From Apostichopus japonicus (lineage: Eukaryota; Echinodermata; Holothuroidea; Aspidochirotida; Stichopodidae), in contig NC_092568.1 in assembly GCF_037975245.1 (NCBI RefSeq), positions 16,387,001 to 16,451,000 of the forward strand: 64,000 nt of DNA. Reading direction: 5' to 3'. The notes below the pieces were generated by a model, which had not been told where the DNA came from, did no database searches, and was given only the letters and a program-made list of their open reading frames with translations. Made by a program: the position numbers and the translations under genes. Shown piece by piece: positions 33,101-46,198 of the stretch; position 1 is the first letter of the stretch; every line of letters starts with the position of its first letter.

Positions 33101-36100
33101 CCACACTATGTGGAGGAAAAGAACTAATACTTGTTGTATATATGCATTTTTTTTTGGTACTTACTCTATCTAAAAGTCAACTTTAAATAGATGACCAAAA
33201 AATTATTTTACACTTCAATGTCATATTCAAACAACTGTATAATATTGAAAGAATTAGATTGCACATATATGTGACTTTCTAAGAATCTCTTCTTACATCG
33301 AAATCAAAGAACCTGGCTGAAAAGCTTTGAAGATATGATATCGTATCAGGGCTACTTACCAACAGCTTTTTGCTCATCTGTGGCAGTGGTAAATTTATCC
33401 AGCAAGTCATGCCATTGTCGGCAGAGTTTGAACGGAACGTGATGCGGTTTTAGCTGCAATTCTGTATTGAATGAAAACCAAAGATCTGGTCAATCATGAG
33501 TTATCACATAAACAATGTTGATAGCATTTTACTCTTTTTAAAATTTGGGACAAACTCAAGAAATATAATAAAATTATCATAATATAATAGTACTTATATA
33601 GCGCATTCATCAGCAACGCTGCTCGAAGCGCTTTACAGGAATTGAAACAATTAATATACAAAAAATACAGGAAACATCCAAAAGCAAATGGTATAAAAGT
33701 ATCGCCTAAACGGTATAAACCATAGAACTTAAAATAGGATAGAAAAATACATTAAAGCTATGGTGATACAAAAATACTGTCACAAAAGTAAAATATTGAA
33801 TATTGAAATACAAGAAATATTGTCACAAAATTACACAATACTTTCTCTTTGAGGATTATTTCCTGCTCCTTCCGATCTCAAATATGAACATCCTTCCCCC
33901 CTCCCCCTCCCCCCTTTCCTGTCCCATAGGGTCACTTTATATGTTCTTTAAAAAAGTCAACATTGGCATATTTCCAAATTTCATATTACTAGAAATGGAG
34001 ATAACTGAATTTAAAAAAAAAAATTGTACTTAAAGACTGTAAAGAATGACGGAACAGTTTATATTGAATATTATCGACAAGTTGATTTGGAATAATCATA
34101 GAGCGCTCAATTCTAAACATTCGCCAGATACATCATAGAACCTGTACAGTATCTACTTCCTGTTTCGATATTGCTTACAATTGATAGAATGGCCTCCATA
34201 TTTGTCTTATTGTTATGTTTATTAGGGTGTTCACTACTGGGCATTCCAAAGGCAATATAACAATAGATGCTTCCGAATGCACTTTTATTTCCTTTTACGT
34301 TGGCAATAAACACAAAATTATGCCGGTTTTGCACATTCTTTAGGTCATATATTGTTCAAATTGCACAAACTAAGCAACAACTGTTTACTCTGACGTACTG
34401 CAGCAGTAGAGAATTTTCCGAGTATAAGGCGACAAAAACTATATTTCAGATCTTTGTTTAAAATTTGACCTTAAATTAGCCTTTAATGAAGCATGAATTG
34501 TCCTTGAGGACTTAAAGTCTCTCTAGTGTTACGAGCAAGCTGACCTAAATTTTTAAGTACCACTAATTGTGCCGGGCCAATGTGAATGGAATACAATATA
34601 ATGTGTACTTATACTGAGTACTCCAATGAAATCAATATAATCCATGTTACAAAGAAACGGTAATTGATCAATACAACCCCAATAGGAACCAGTTCAACCC
34701 ATGGACAATATTCCTCCTTCATAAATCATTTCCTTCACTCTTTTCATACCCTTGGTCCCTCGGACATAAATTGATTACAGAACAATTCACTGTGGGAAAG
34801 TTTTGAAAACTTTTTACGGTTGGAGCTGGTCTTTCATGCTTTGTTAATGTATTTTATTTTCAGCTTGATTTCATCATTTCATAACCTGTCAAACATGATC
34901 TCCAAGTAATCACAATCTAATCTTCTTTTCATTAGCTTTTTTCTTACTTGTAAGTTATTGACTGGTCAAAATTAGACTCACAAAGCAATTGAGCCAGACA
35001 CAATAGCTCCTTGCACTCAAAAACCCGCACTGAACAAAATAACAGCTCAGGAGCAGAAGTCTACAAGGGGGAGGGAGGTTTTTAGCCAGTAAACACACAA
35101 GAGAGTTTAACAATAAGTCAATTGGCTTTTTAATCTCTTTTGCTCTAATGCAGCTTTTCTGTAACTGTAGCATTTATAATGCCTCTTTAAAATAACAATG
35201 GAAACAGATTTATCAGTCTACTAGGCTAAGCCAATTACTTTTAACAGTCCACAAGGAGAGAATAGAATCACAAATCGAACATCGGGTGACAAGATTTTGC
35301 GTATCCATGCCAAAGTAAGAGCTGAATGAATGACGAACTAGGAGAAACTCACGAAGTAGAGGTGATGTTATCCAAAGTGCAAACATGTCTTTAGCTTCAG
35401 GTGGAATAGCCAGGCAGTCCTCCACCTTGAGAAGTAACTCGCTAGCATGCTCAGTCCATGCATTCTCCAGGTAAAGCTCGTGAACGGAACCATCTTTCAT
35501 GAAAACGCACACTTCCAATGCTGATGGGGAAAACAGAACAGCGAATCAAGATTGAAAACGATTATTACTAATTCCAAACTTAAAGCAACTGGTTGTAATT
35601 TCCTTAATGTGAATTCATTCCTTACCATATTCAATCAAATTTCATTCAACTCATCAATTTTTTTTTTTTTTTTTTGTCTTCTGGTAAATTGTACTCAACA
35701 ATTAATGACAAAAAAAAACCGAGCTTCACATCTGATTCTTATGCAAAGTCAAATATGTAAATTTGATATGAAAGTGGTCAATGTATGTTTTGAACATTAA
35801 CAGACTGTTCTTAGATAATTTGGACATCATCTCATGTAATAACCGTCATAATAATAGTAAGAAGAATAATAAGAATATCATCTGCTATGACATCCATGCA
35901 AACTAACTAACAACATGTGCACAACAATGTTGCCATGCAATGTCAAGTTTGTTTATATAATTAATTATAGAGACAAAATAATGATATGACAACAAACACC
36001 AAATTCTCACATATTCATTTTTCTCTATTTAGTTTCATGAGTATTTTTCAATTGACTTACTTCTTGTAAAATGATGTGAACCTAGTGTGAGTGCAAACAT

Positions 36101-39100
36101 TATAACCCTGCATTTTGATCCCATTTCCTTCTATATTTATGTTGAATATGATATTTTGTTACAGATGACGGTAGTTTTAAAGCAATTTGCGCCATGTACT
36201 TCTGCCACGCAATGGGCACACTTCAAAGTCACGTGTGTACTAATAACACACTATTTGTACTATTCATAGCTTGCACATCTTAATACAGTATATATCATAC
36301 GATATACATGCATAGTCACAGCATTGCCACAATTAACGTTCAAACTGAATCAGTCAAGCAAGCAGAAGTTAAAAATAATGCTAACTGAATAAACAGGTTC
36401 TTCAAATAAAGGAAACCGCCAAAGCGTAGAATGCTGGTGTTAGAGCAAGTCTGTATACACAACCCTTTCCCATCCAAGCATGAAATTATATGCAAGGATT
36501 GCTGGAAATGGCTGTTACCAGTATAACTAAATATTATAATACACTCTATAGTGTACTCTTAACACAACCAAACCACACAAAGTCATAAACCCCACCGGCG
36601 TTTCTAGTTTTTCTTACCAGAGAGATCAGTGTTATACTGATGACTAAATTATTGTTACATCCTGAATTACTAGAAATGTCATCAATTTCTGATTTTACTG
36701 AAAAAAACCAGTCACATGACAAAAAAAAATGATGTCTGAACAGATAACATATTATTTTACAAATTGACTTTAACTACATCAGTTTTTAGTTAAATTTGTT
36801 ACCAAAAGGAATGTGTTCCATAATGAGTTAACATATATACAGTATATGTATTTAACACATTTACAGATATTATAGACCTATTTATGGCCACTTTTCATTT
36901 CACCAGGTAGTCGCTAGCAACTCCCTGATTTCACAACAAGAAATCAGTTGAAACGACAAAAATACAGTGACAGTACATCAATACTGTACCTACCTAGAAA
37001 CTTTTCAATTGAAATATCCTATTTTTTTTACATATCTTAAGAATCAGTTACTAATAATTATATTTTAATGTATGTAACAAATTGTCACCACATTGTTAAT
37101 GTCCTCAGCATGCTAGTGTCAAACAGTTCAACAAGTTACAACCGCTGGCTATGTTACTAACAATATTAACTATAACTAGCACAGGCATTGAAAACATGTT
37201 ATCTTTAGTTATAACAACACTATGCACAAGGTCAGTCAAGCTATTATCATGTTATGTTAGAGGATTGTAAAATGTCCTGTTATTGAGATCATTGACAGCT
37301 AATGTGTTTCACAAATATGATCTTAGTAAATCACTATTATGATCTACAGTAGGCAAAAGATATGCTATATTTTTTAATTTATTTATGGATGACTTGAAAT
37401 GATTTGAAATGATCAAGCTTTCCTTACAGATCTTCCAATATAGATTGCAGTAAGAATAATTAATCAGTTCAATGCTACAGTAAATATACATTATCTACAT
37501 TTTGCAAGCCCTCTTTTGACATTCAAACCTTCCTTTTTTTTTCTTCTTTTTTTCTTTTTTTATACAAGTCTATTCTACAGTATTTGTATTTACCAAGATA
37601 AAATCCAATGTAAAGAAATGTCTCCTTAGAATTGAACAACTGGTTCGAAACTCATAAGTAAAACCCTATGAATAAAGAAGAAGTCGTTCCATACTGCTTT
37701 ACAGTACATGTCCCTAATAACGACACTGAGCAATCACACAACCAGAATTTAATTTTGTTTTATAAGGTGAAATCTTATTAATGACACCAGTGTAAATCTT
37801 TACTTACACAGCGAACGATATGGAATTGCTGTAAATTAATAGTCATGAGCAGAAGTAGGCCATGGAATTAACAGACCAGTGCAGACTAAAAACAATTAAT
37901 ATTCATGTGCAGAAGTAGGCCATAGAATAAACAGACCGGTGCTGACTAACGACGATTAATATTCATGTACTGAAGTAGGCCATGGAATTAACAGACTGGT
38001 GCAGACTAACGATGATTAATATTCATGTACTGAAGTAGGCCATGGAATTAACAGACCGTTGCAGACTAACGATGATTAATATTCATGTACTGAAGTAGGC
38101 CATGGAATTAACAGACCGGTGTGCGAACTAACAACGATAATGAGACCGGTGTGATGAATTGGCCATTTGCCAACGTGTGAAGACACTATAATTTGATTAA
38201 AGATATCGTCTGCTATCAGAACACCACATCTTGAGCTATTTCCATGATGTACGTGGTTTGGGTTAAATTGATGAAGTATTTAGTTTCAGCATTTTCAAGA
38301 TGTTTGACAGTGACACTCTTCTACCAATAGTACAAATTTGCACACACTGACTGCTGGTTTACCGGTTAAACAATTATCTGGATGTACGTACTGTATCTAT
38401 TTGCATGAACCCGACTACCCATCATCCCGCTGTGCTAACCGTTTCTTACTCGTGAAAGTGGACAGACATAGTAGATCTACCTTCCGTGCCTCTCCCTAAT
38501 ATTACGGTCACCATGGACACCCCTTTGAAAATAAAGCCACAAACTTAATATCCTGACGGTATCAATGTCTCAAAATTTTGTAGCCTTTTTATATTGTACT
38601 TCAGAGTAATATGCTCACTGTACCGCTAAAAAGCTTTTCTAAAAATGTATAAGTAATTGAATCGCAAGACAGGCTGACCGCCTAGCAGCTGTTGTTTGTT
38701 TCTCCAGCGCTATTGGTTTACAAAAACGAACGAGCTTTGCAGCATCTCCATTTGACAAAAGAGTGAATTTTCTCATTCATACGTGATATATTTTTGTTTT
38801 TTTAAAGCAGATCTGATAAAGACAGAGTGACGGGAGATCCAATCTGTTACAATTCATGAATAAATTTTGTAGACGTCATTCAACGCTGAGCTGATTACAG
38901 CTAACTAGGAACGACTTCCTGCAATAAATTGAGCATTATTGCAAAGTCACATTAATAAGGATGATTCAAGATGAATAAATGAATGCTATTTACTAGATAG
39001 AACAAACTTGTTTTTTGTTACTTCATTTGTTCTGGTTTTTCTTTGCAAACTTTTTGTTGTCACAATAAACACCCTGAATTATTTGAGATTCTTCCACAGT

Positions 39101-41767
39101 AGGTCAAATTCAATCATTAACCCTTTCATGTAGCTATTCAGCAGACTACACTTCCTTTTTTATGTCCAATAACAAGGCTGAGATACAGCTTAACACCTAA
39201 ATGTGGTATACCTGTGTGTAGGAACTTTGCCTCACATAACAAGATACATATACTGTACAACACTGTTCTTGTGTGGAATGGCTGATACAGTAAATGTATT
39301 GTGAAGGCAAAATATCCACCACATTAATGTTAATGAGTAACATATTAATAGCCATGTAATACAAAGACTCATTGTTCCTTCTGAGCTAGTTATATATTGT
39401 TATTTGAATAGCATTAGCAATTAAAAATTAATATACATCTTTAATTAAAGGATGTGTGTAAATTATATGCCTTTGTGTAACAGTGTAGCTCAATCGCACT
39501 GGGGAACTTAAAAAGCGGCTCCCCAATGATATGTATGATGTACAGTATGTGTTTGCAGGCAAGTGTGTATATACTAGCTACCAAGAGGATTGGATCCATC
39601 ACTTACTGTCACAGCCTAATCATAACAAACTGCTAGAGTTGCTTATTATAAATTGATACCATAATCAATCAAATCCTAAGTTTATAGTGTGTGAAGCAGT
39701 AGGTGGTACTGCCCATTGCTCTTGTCAGTAGACTTATATGTTGTATAAACTCCAAACTGTATCTAGTCTTGTAGTGTACTACAACTGCACACTAACATAT
39801 AAACTGTTCAAGTTTTGGTTCAATCCTATCACAGTTTCAAACACAGACTTTTAAATATACACTGACTTTTAAATTGATCCTAAACATACATTAATCATTA
39901 AATTGAATCACTTTTGACCATCATAAAACTGATATTTTTGACCCTTTGACATTGTAAGGAAATATCTATAATCTATTGACATTACAGCAGTTTTCATACT
40001 ACCAACACCTTTTGTGGGCAATGGGTTGAAAGGCCATAAACTTTAACCTGAGAATTTTCAACTAAGTGCAGAGAAGAACTGATTCCATTATGATTTTAGA
40101 TTTGACTTGAGGGTACATCTTAAAAGCCCTGATGTAAATCTGCCTGTCAACTTCAATCAGCCTGGTAATAAAACACCAACCTCATCATATATCCCATACT
40201 GTGACCTTATCAATGACCTCATGACATGACCTCATTGGTACAAGGTACAACCTCAGCGGGGCTCTTCTAAATTAGCTTCATGAGCTCAGATTTCCCAAGA
40301 AAGATGGTTCTTCCTTTCCACATAAAACGTTCAAGTTCCGTTTTTTTATTGTAAGCTGGAGGGAATATACTTTTTGATGAGGGTTCCGGCACAGCATGAG
40401 AAAATGATCTCATTGGAGCTTAACTGACATTTACGATCATGGCATTATCTTTAAACTTAATTATTGACAGATGCTTGACTCACATCTCCCAACAAAGGAT
40501 ATCATTTACCAGTTGCTGGAGAGAAAAAAAAAAACTTTGGAAAAGCACAGAGCACTCATGAATATGAAATCAAACAAGCTCTCCTTTTGTACTTTGCTGT
40601 TTGAATTTTATTTCATTTTATGTTAATAGCAGTTAGGTTAGAAGTGTTTCTAGACTATAGATTGACTGACATTGTGACTAAGAATAAAGAACAACAGTAT
40701 ATATACTGTATTGTATACTGTGGTAGTACAGTGGTAGCGTGTGTTTGGTTAACAAACTCTGACATCAATACAGTCTACGTTTGCTCTGCCTTCAGTAAAC
40801 ATCGTTGCATATTGAAAAGCATATTATTCACAATGATGGGGATGTCAAACCCTAAAAACTTAAAGTAAGGCTCACTAAAGCTAACACCATTTTGCTTCTT
40901 CACACTTCATTCAGCTGGGACGTGTGTACAGTGTACTGAACTAGTGGTGCATGACACTCTGCAGCTACGCAGTCATTACCTTATCGTGCCACACCAGTTA
41001 GTCAATTTATCACTGATAAGAATTTATTTGAACAGTAATCCACTGGAAAAGTAAATGACTGCCATAAAAGACTGCCAACCCTGATTGTAATGTCGCATCA
41101 TTTAAGAGTGAACTTTGAACAAGATTCGATCGCACAAGTTTAATTGAAGTTAACTCAGATTATATCCCCAAACAGTGCTATCTTGAATCGAACTTAAATA
41201 GACTTATAGAACTCTATGTATCTGAGTCCTTATCAGTTAAGTGCTCTCCCCCTCCCCCCCCCCCCCCCATCATCAAAAGTTAATTAATCAGACGTACTTA
41301 TGATGTACACACAGTTGAATGCTGTGGAGCAATTAATCATTATGCAGTTTTCTAAACCATGTCTGTTAGTATTCAAGTTAATAACATAAAAGATGCCACA
41401 GCTCAAGATTAAAAAAACTTACTGATTTATCAAGAGATTGCAACCAAATCAGATCTATGCAAATTGACTGAGAGCTGCTTAATAAGCTAAGAACTGTCTT
41501 CAGAGACAACAAAAACTCATCAATAAGTTTAGGCCACATAAATTAATTTAAATTACAAAATTTATAAATTGACTTACATTTAGCTGACTTAGAGGATGAA
41601 GTACTGCTCCCCAGTCTCTGAATCTCTGGTCGCGTCATGCTGAGAGGAGACGGACAATCGGGGAAAATGACTTGCGAGAGAGGACTCTTGATTTGAGGGA
41701 GATGTTTTATAGAAACTTCTTCGATCGGTGAATACTTCTGACGAGTAAGCACCTGAGCCGATGCCAT
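24114..41767 (-). CDS. FRMD8: FERM domain-containing protein 8
   Basis: Coding exons in transcript order are 41578-41767, 35353-35520, 33360-33461, 30142-30200, 29197-29366, 28044-28250, 27659-27785, 26993-27148, 26584-26699, 25325-25381, 24871-24896 and 24114-24200. All phases fit, giving 488 codons before an unresolved last exon. FRMD8 is a FERM-fold partner of iRhom pseudoproteases that stabilises the iRhom/ADAM17 sheddase complex at membranes. Diagnostic blocks are MFALWITSPLL and LQLKPHHVPFKLCRQW (human FALWLVSPLL and VQLKPKHQPYKLGRQW), DEPVVCYQRNAF, EAKSNVLTGNYPCDGEDYE, LPFYGCVFFSGQIEKV, ISWEYTEP and LWLEFDLDQGPQKCSKLLQI. The start is the ATG at 41765-41767 (G at -3 and +4). The 63-residue leader is Ser/Pro-rich and poorly conserved. 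The gene is spread over 18 kb, and exon 11 is only 26 bases. Confidence 0.88.
24871..24896 (-). other. FRMD8: FRMD8 microexon (26 nt)
   Basis: The acceptor TTTTACAG and donor GTAAAT flank 26 bases encoding VAIETSAP plus two split codons. It is in phase with both neighbours (AG|A at the start, G|TT at the end). Skipping it would shift the frame into the next exon. Confidence 0.7.
27461..27658. repeat. 66-bp tandem repeat (3 copies) starting at an FRMD8 splice donor
   Basis: Three units of 66 bases contain GTAATCAATACATGG at 27482, 27548 and 27614. The unit next to exon 7 (exon edge 27659) contains the donor GTTAGC (minus strand, 27653-27658). The middle unit repeats the same GTTAGC at 27587-27592, and in the far unit it is mutated to ATAAGC. 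Confidence 0.93.
33585..33660. repeat. Short interspersed repeat, TATAGCGC/GAAGCGCTTTAC type
   Basis: ACTTATATAGCGC ... GAAGCGCTTTACA is a motif pair seen in interspersed repeats of many animals. It lies in FRMD8 intron 2, and its boundaries are not clear. Confidence 0.35.
35521..41577. other. FRMD8 intron 1
   Basis: A 6-kb intron with no coding exon recognised. It holds the 60-bp minisatellite at 37841-38130, a T-rich tract near 37535-37562 and a C-homopolymer near 41247-41268. Short open frames have no support. Confidence 0.6.
37841..38130. repeat. 60-bp minisatellite, nearly five copies
   Basis: Each copy contains GAAGTAGGCCATGGAATTAA and TTAATATTCATG, spaced exactly 60 bases (for example GTAGGCCAT near 37854, 37914, 37974, 38034 and 38094). 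The copies differ by a few substitutions and the last degenerates. Confidence 0.95.
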
Positions 41768-41788
41768 CACAAGCAAATCACAAAGTAT

Positions 41789-42658
41789 CTGAAAAGAAGA
41801 CAACAATGAACCGAGAGATTAGTTGATGAGTCATAAATACAGAACAATTAGATGAAAACACAACATTTTTAAACAATGTCGCAAGCATTTTGTTTGTTGA
41901 AAAAAAAATGTCAATTTTTGATAGAAAACAGCGTCAGACACTTTAAGGCAATTAAACTCTGACGATAAGACACCATCTTTTTTTTCTATCTTACCGATTT
42001 TGAACAAAAACAACTGCCTGCAAAGATAACAGTTTGTGGCGGTTGTCCTTTATTATCAGCTCAGATTGCGATTTTATCAATAGGCTTTACCATGAAGTAC
42101 GGAATGATTCACTTCCAATATCTTTCAACGATTCGAGAATCAAAGCAAAACAATAATATAGTAGTCTTGTTGATAAGTTGATGCGATACTATCAGAATAA
42201 AAGTTAAGATATTCTACTCTCCTTGAGTGTGTATATAATATGAAAACAGAGACCAGATTGTTAATATGTCATGCTGAACCAACTGATGAGGGAAATATAT
42301 CCCAGGAATATATCCTATAAAGATAACATAGATGTTTAATCTTCTGACAGGAAGTAGTAACCATAGAAACAGGAAGGAAGTTTCAAGAATATAGCACAAA
42401 GGTTGAATGGATTTGTTACAGATCAAAATTGGCTAGCTCATGATGACGTTACTACTTTTTATATACAGTATATACTTATTACAGGTGTTATAAATTGCTG
42501 TAAAGTGGCAACATTGAGTGACTAAGAGAGGTAATTTTAGGAATTTTTAACAAATAAAAGTGACAAAATCAACTATCAATATGAATACTGTAGGTTCAAT
42601 GGTTGATTTTAAAATCAACAAATTAACCACAGATTTTAAAGTTACTTTTGCCAGGCTT
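41789..42658. other. FRMD8 upstream intron or 5' flank
   Basis: No coding exon or clear repeat is visible. It begins just above the acceptor TTTTCAG of the first coding exon. Confidence 0.5.
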
Positions 42659-44206
42659 TCACTTTCCCCACTGCCATCTTGATATTTTGATTTGATAATA
42701 TTTAACACTATATTCTGTGTTTTATTTCAGAAACTTTTCTTAAAAACCTGGTTTATGGTCAAAAACTTTGAAAAATACATTTCATAAAAGGACTGTTGAA
42801 TAAATGTGCACACCAATATTATAAATTCCTTTTTTTTTTCCTTTTTTAAAAGACAAAACAAAAACAGGACAGTTTCAAGTTACTGTTGTAATGTATGTCA
42901 GGTCGGATATCAAAGCAGGAAGCAGGAATTACGGTGAATCTTGGCATGTACAGTGCATGAACTAATTTTAGTTTCTTTTATATTCATTCAAACAGGGTTT
43001 CCTTTATATTGATGGATCCACTCTTTTACCACAAAAAAATGTGGCTAATTTGGTTTCTTCTTTCAAGAAATGACTTCCCTTGACCCTTGTCAAGGCTATT
43101 TATTAAACAAAGCAGTTTACAGGAAACTATACAAAACCATTATTCTATCACATCCTTTTACCTCTTTGATTCAAGTATGACGTAAATTGCAGTTTAAATT
43201 AAGCAGAAAGAGTTGGACGACGTTTGTCAAATATTCCTAGAACTTTTTGAGGCAAACAACAGGGTTGGTCAGCTACAGCACTAGCACCCACATATATGCT
43301 TGAAAGACCAATAATACTACTGGTCAACTATCTGTGAACATCTTTAATGTATCTCTTTGACATCATGTCATCCCAATGATATTCTGAGACACATCATTGT
43401 AAAGATTAACTAATCCCCAAAACTGGTTACATGATCACTTTCCCCACTGCCATCTTGATATTTTGATTTGATAATATTTAACACTATATTCTGTGTTTTA
43501 TTTCAGAAACTTTTCTTAAAAACCTGGTTTATGGTCAAAAAATTTGAAAAATACATTTCATAAAAGGACTGTTGAATAAATGTGCACACCAATATTATAA
43601 ATTCCCTTTTTTTTTCCTTTTTTAAAAGACAAAACAAAAACAGGACAGTTTCAAGTTACTGTTGTAATGTATGTCAGGTCGGATATCAAAGCAGGAAGCA
43701 GGAATTACGGTGAATCTTGGCATGTACAGTGCATGAACTAATTTTAGTTCCTTTTATATTCATTCAAACAGGGTTTCCTTTATATTGATGGATCCACTCT
43801 TTTACCACAAAAAAATGTGGCTAATTTGGTTTCTTCTTTCAAGAAATGACTTCCCTTGTAAAGGCTATTTATTAAACAAAGCAGTTTACAGGAAACTATA
43901 CAAAACCATTATTCTATCACATCCTTTTACCTCTTTGGTTCAAGTATGACGTAAATTGCAGTTTAAATTAAGCAGAAAGAGTTGGACGACGTTTGTCAAA
44001 TATTCCTAGAACTTTTTGAGGCAAACAACAGGGTTGGTCAGCTACAGCACTAGCACCCACATATATGCTTGAAAGACCAATAATACTACTGGTCAACTAT
44101 CTGTGAACATCTTTAATGTATCTCTTTGACATCATGTCATCCCAATGATATTCTGAGACACATCATTGTATAGATTAACTAATCCCCAAAACTGGTTACA
44201 TGATCA
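42659..44206. repeat. Tandem segmental duplication, about 770 bp x 2
   Basis: Unit 1 (42659-43434) and unit 2 (43435-44206) start at TCACTTTCCCCACTGCCATC and are nearly identical throughout. They differ by scattered substitutions and one short net deletion of 7 bases, where unit 1 has CTTGACCCTTGTCAAGG and unit 2 has CTTGTAAAGG. Identity this high implies a recent event. Confidence 0.95.
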
Positions 44207-45769
44207 TAATCTCAATAAGCTCAACACAGCACTTCCATTATTTTTGTTTTTATATTTTACATAGATTGACCCAAGCAGAAGATATAATATCATATGGCAT
44301 TCCAGTTAAACATAAATTGCATTTTTTTTTACACAAACTTAAAATCTTTTTTGAAACTCAAAATAATGTAATGGCTTTTGCAGCATGTTTTAGATTTTTA
44401 GAGACAATTGTTTGGATGAAGGTATTAGAGGCTAAAATTCTATTAATTGCCTAAGTGTTTTCATATTTCAATATGTGGCTTAGACAAAATCTTTCAAGTC
44501 TTCATACCCTGAGAAAATGCACCATTTCTTAGAATTTGATAGACCATTCTCAGAAACACCATAGGTGAACAAGCATGAGGTCATAAAAACCTGGACAGAA
44601 TGTGTGCCAATGCTCACAAGTTCACATAACAAAGTCATCTAAATGATGATGCCAACGAGATTGTTTTTAATTATTGAAATGGTCCTCTCTGCCAAATTTA
44701 TTTTGACAGCTGGAACCTCTAGGGTAACACCTTTGAACTGAATGAACTCCATCCAGTATGAAATCTGACATCACTAGCCTGTGAGATAAAAATATGTCTG
44801 AAAAAACATCCCTGCCTCCTCCTGACTTCCTCCACAGCCACAGCTGTTTCTTTATCTTCAATGAATGCTTACTAACACACAAAACATTCCAAAGATTTTC
44901 TGGTTAGGTAAATAGGCCCCAGGAGTGAGGGCATGAACATTAAACTGGTCAGGAACAGACTTCACACTTCACAAAAATGCTTGCAATCAGACTCCCTATC
45001 ACTTCTTTCTCACTAATATCATTTTCAATTTTTCACTGTGATGTGATGTTACTTTGAAATAATCCTGCAGCACCAAGACGAAAATGAAAAAAAAAAAGAC
45101 ATTATCCTTGAAATGTTCCTAATGTCACTATGTGCTGTACACATCACTGAAACAGTCAACATTTGGCACCAAATTCCCAACATATTAGCAGTAGACAAGA
45201 GTCTGTAGGCACTTAGTGTAAAGTACAGTATACTGGTGAAAGGAAGAGACCATAGTTTAGTACTATTTTCCTCTTTAAATAGTGTCCTTGATGAAATGAT
45301 ACAAATGAACAAAACTGAAAATATGTATTTGAAATAATAATTTTCTTTGTGGATGAACATTTTTCATTCCTAATTTCAAGAATGTAAAATAACATTGTAT
45401 GATAAGATTGGCCATGCTACTTTATTAGCAGTTCAACTTGTGTGACACTTGATTTAATTCAACTGAAATTGACAGCACAATTTCCATTGAATTGTACATG
45501 TATGACAAAATGAAATTAATAGACATGTGCTAGAGTGACAGGGCCATGGGTGTGAGGGGACAGGTAAGTAGGGAAATGAAATGAAGACTACCACGTCCAG
45601 CCATGAGGGATAAATCAAGTGGACCTTTAATTCGACCCCAAACTGGAAGGAGCTATATTGTAAGTTATCATGAGATAAGATACCAACCACCTTCTATTTT
45701 CGTCTGGATAATCAGTTTTAGAACTATTGTAAATTCAGAGTTTGAAACTTTTAAGATGTTCAAGGCCGA
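44207..45769. other. Gene-free stretch
   Basis: AT-rich sequence with several short open frames of low-complexity composition. I see no recognisable domain or RNA. Confidence 0.5.
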
Positions 45770-46105
45770 AGCCCTCTAACAGGACCTTTACAACTTCACC
45801 CTGGTCATTGGTTACTTGTCACACCACACACCAAAGTGTGCAAAAATTCAATCAACCTATCCTGGGGCACCACAGAGACATGTCCCCCTGGGGACTTCCC
45901 AAAGGTTGCAGCCATAAACAGGTGCACACAAGTATATTTACAAGTTACCTTGCAAGTCCCCATTCTTTCAACACCTGGATGAAGGGAGACATGCCAATGG
46001 AGATAAAAAGCCTTGCCCTAGGACACAACGTAATGATCAGGCCAGAACTCGATCCTGTAACCCTTAAATCACAAGTCCACTGCCTTAACCACAACACCCC
46101 AAACC
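45770..46105 (-). mobile_element. tRNA-derived SINE
   Basis: On the minus strand the head GTTGTGGTTAAGGCAGTGG (A box) is followed by GGATCGAGTTC (B box, 46045-46055). The body then carries GTGTCCTAGGGCAAGGC, a motif widespread in SINEs of aquatic animals. Further body sequence continues to about 45.8 kb. The open plus-strand frame overlapping it is antisense to the SINE. Confidence 0.75.
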
Positions 46106-46198
46106 CCCTCCTCCTAAACTACAAAAGTTGGTCCTTTGTCATATATACAAAACTTCTATTAAATTGTGGAAAATTCTCCCCTTTTCCATTCTTATTAT

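Noticed and set aside
37841-38130. CRISPR-like regular repeat
   Set aside because: The units are contiguous 60-bp tandem copies without unique spacers, in an intron of an animal gene.
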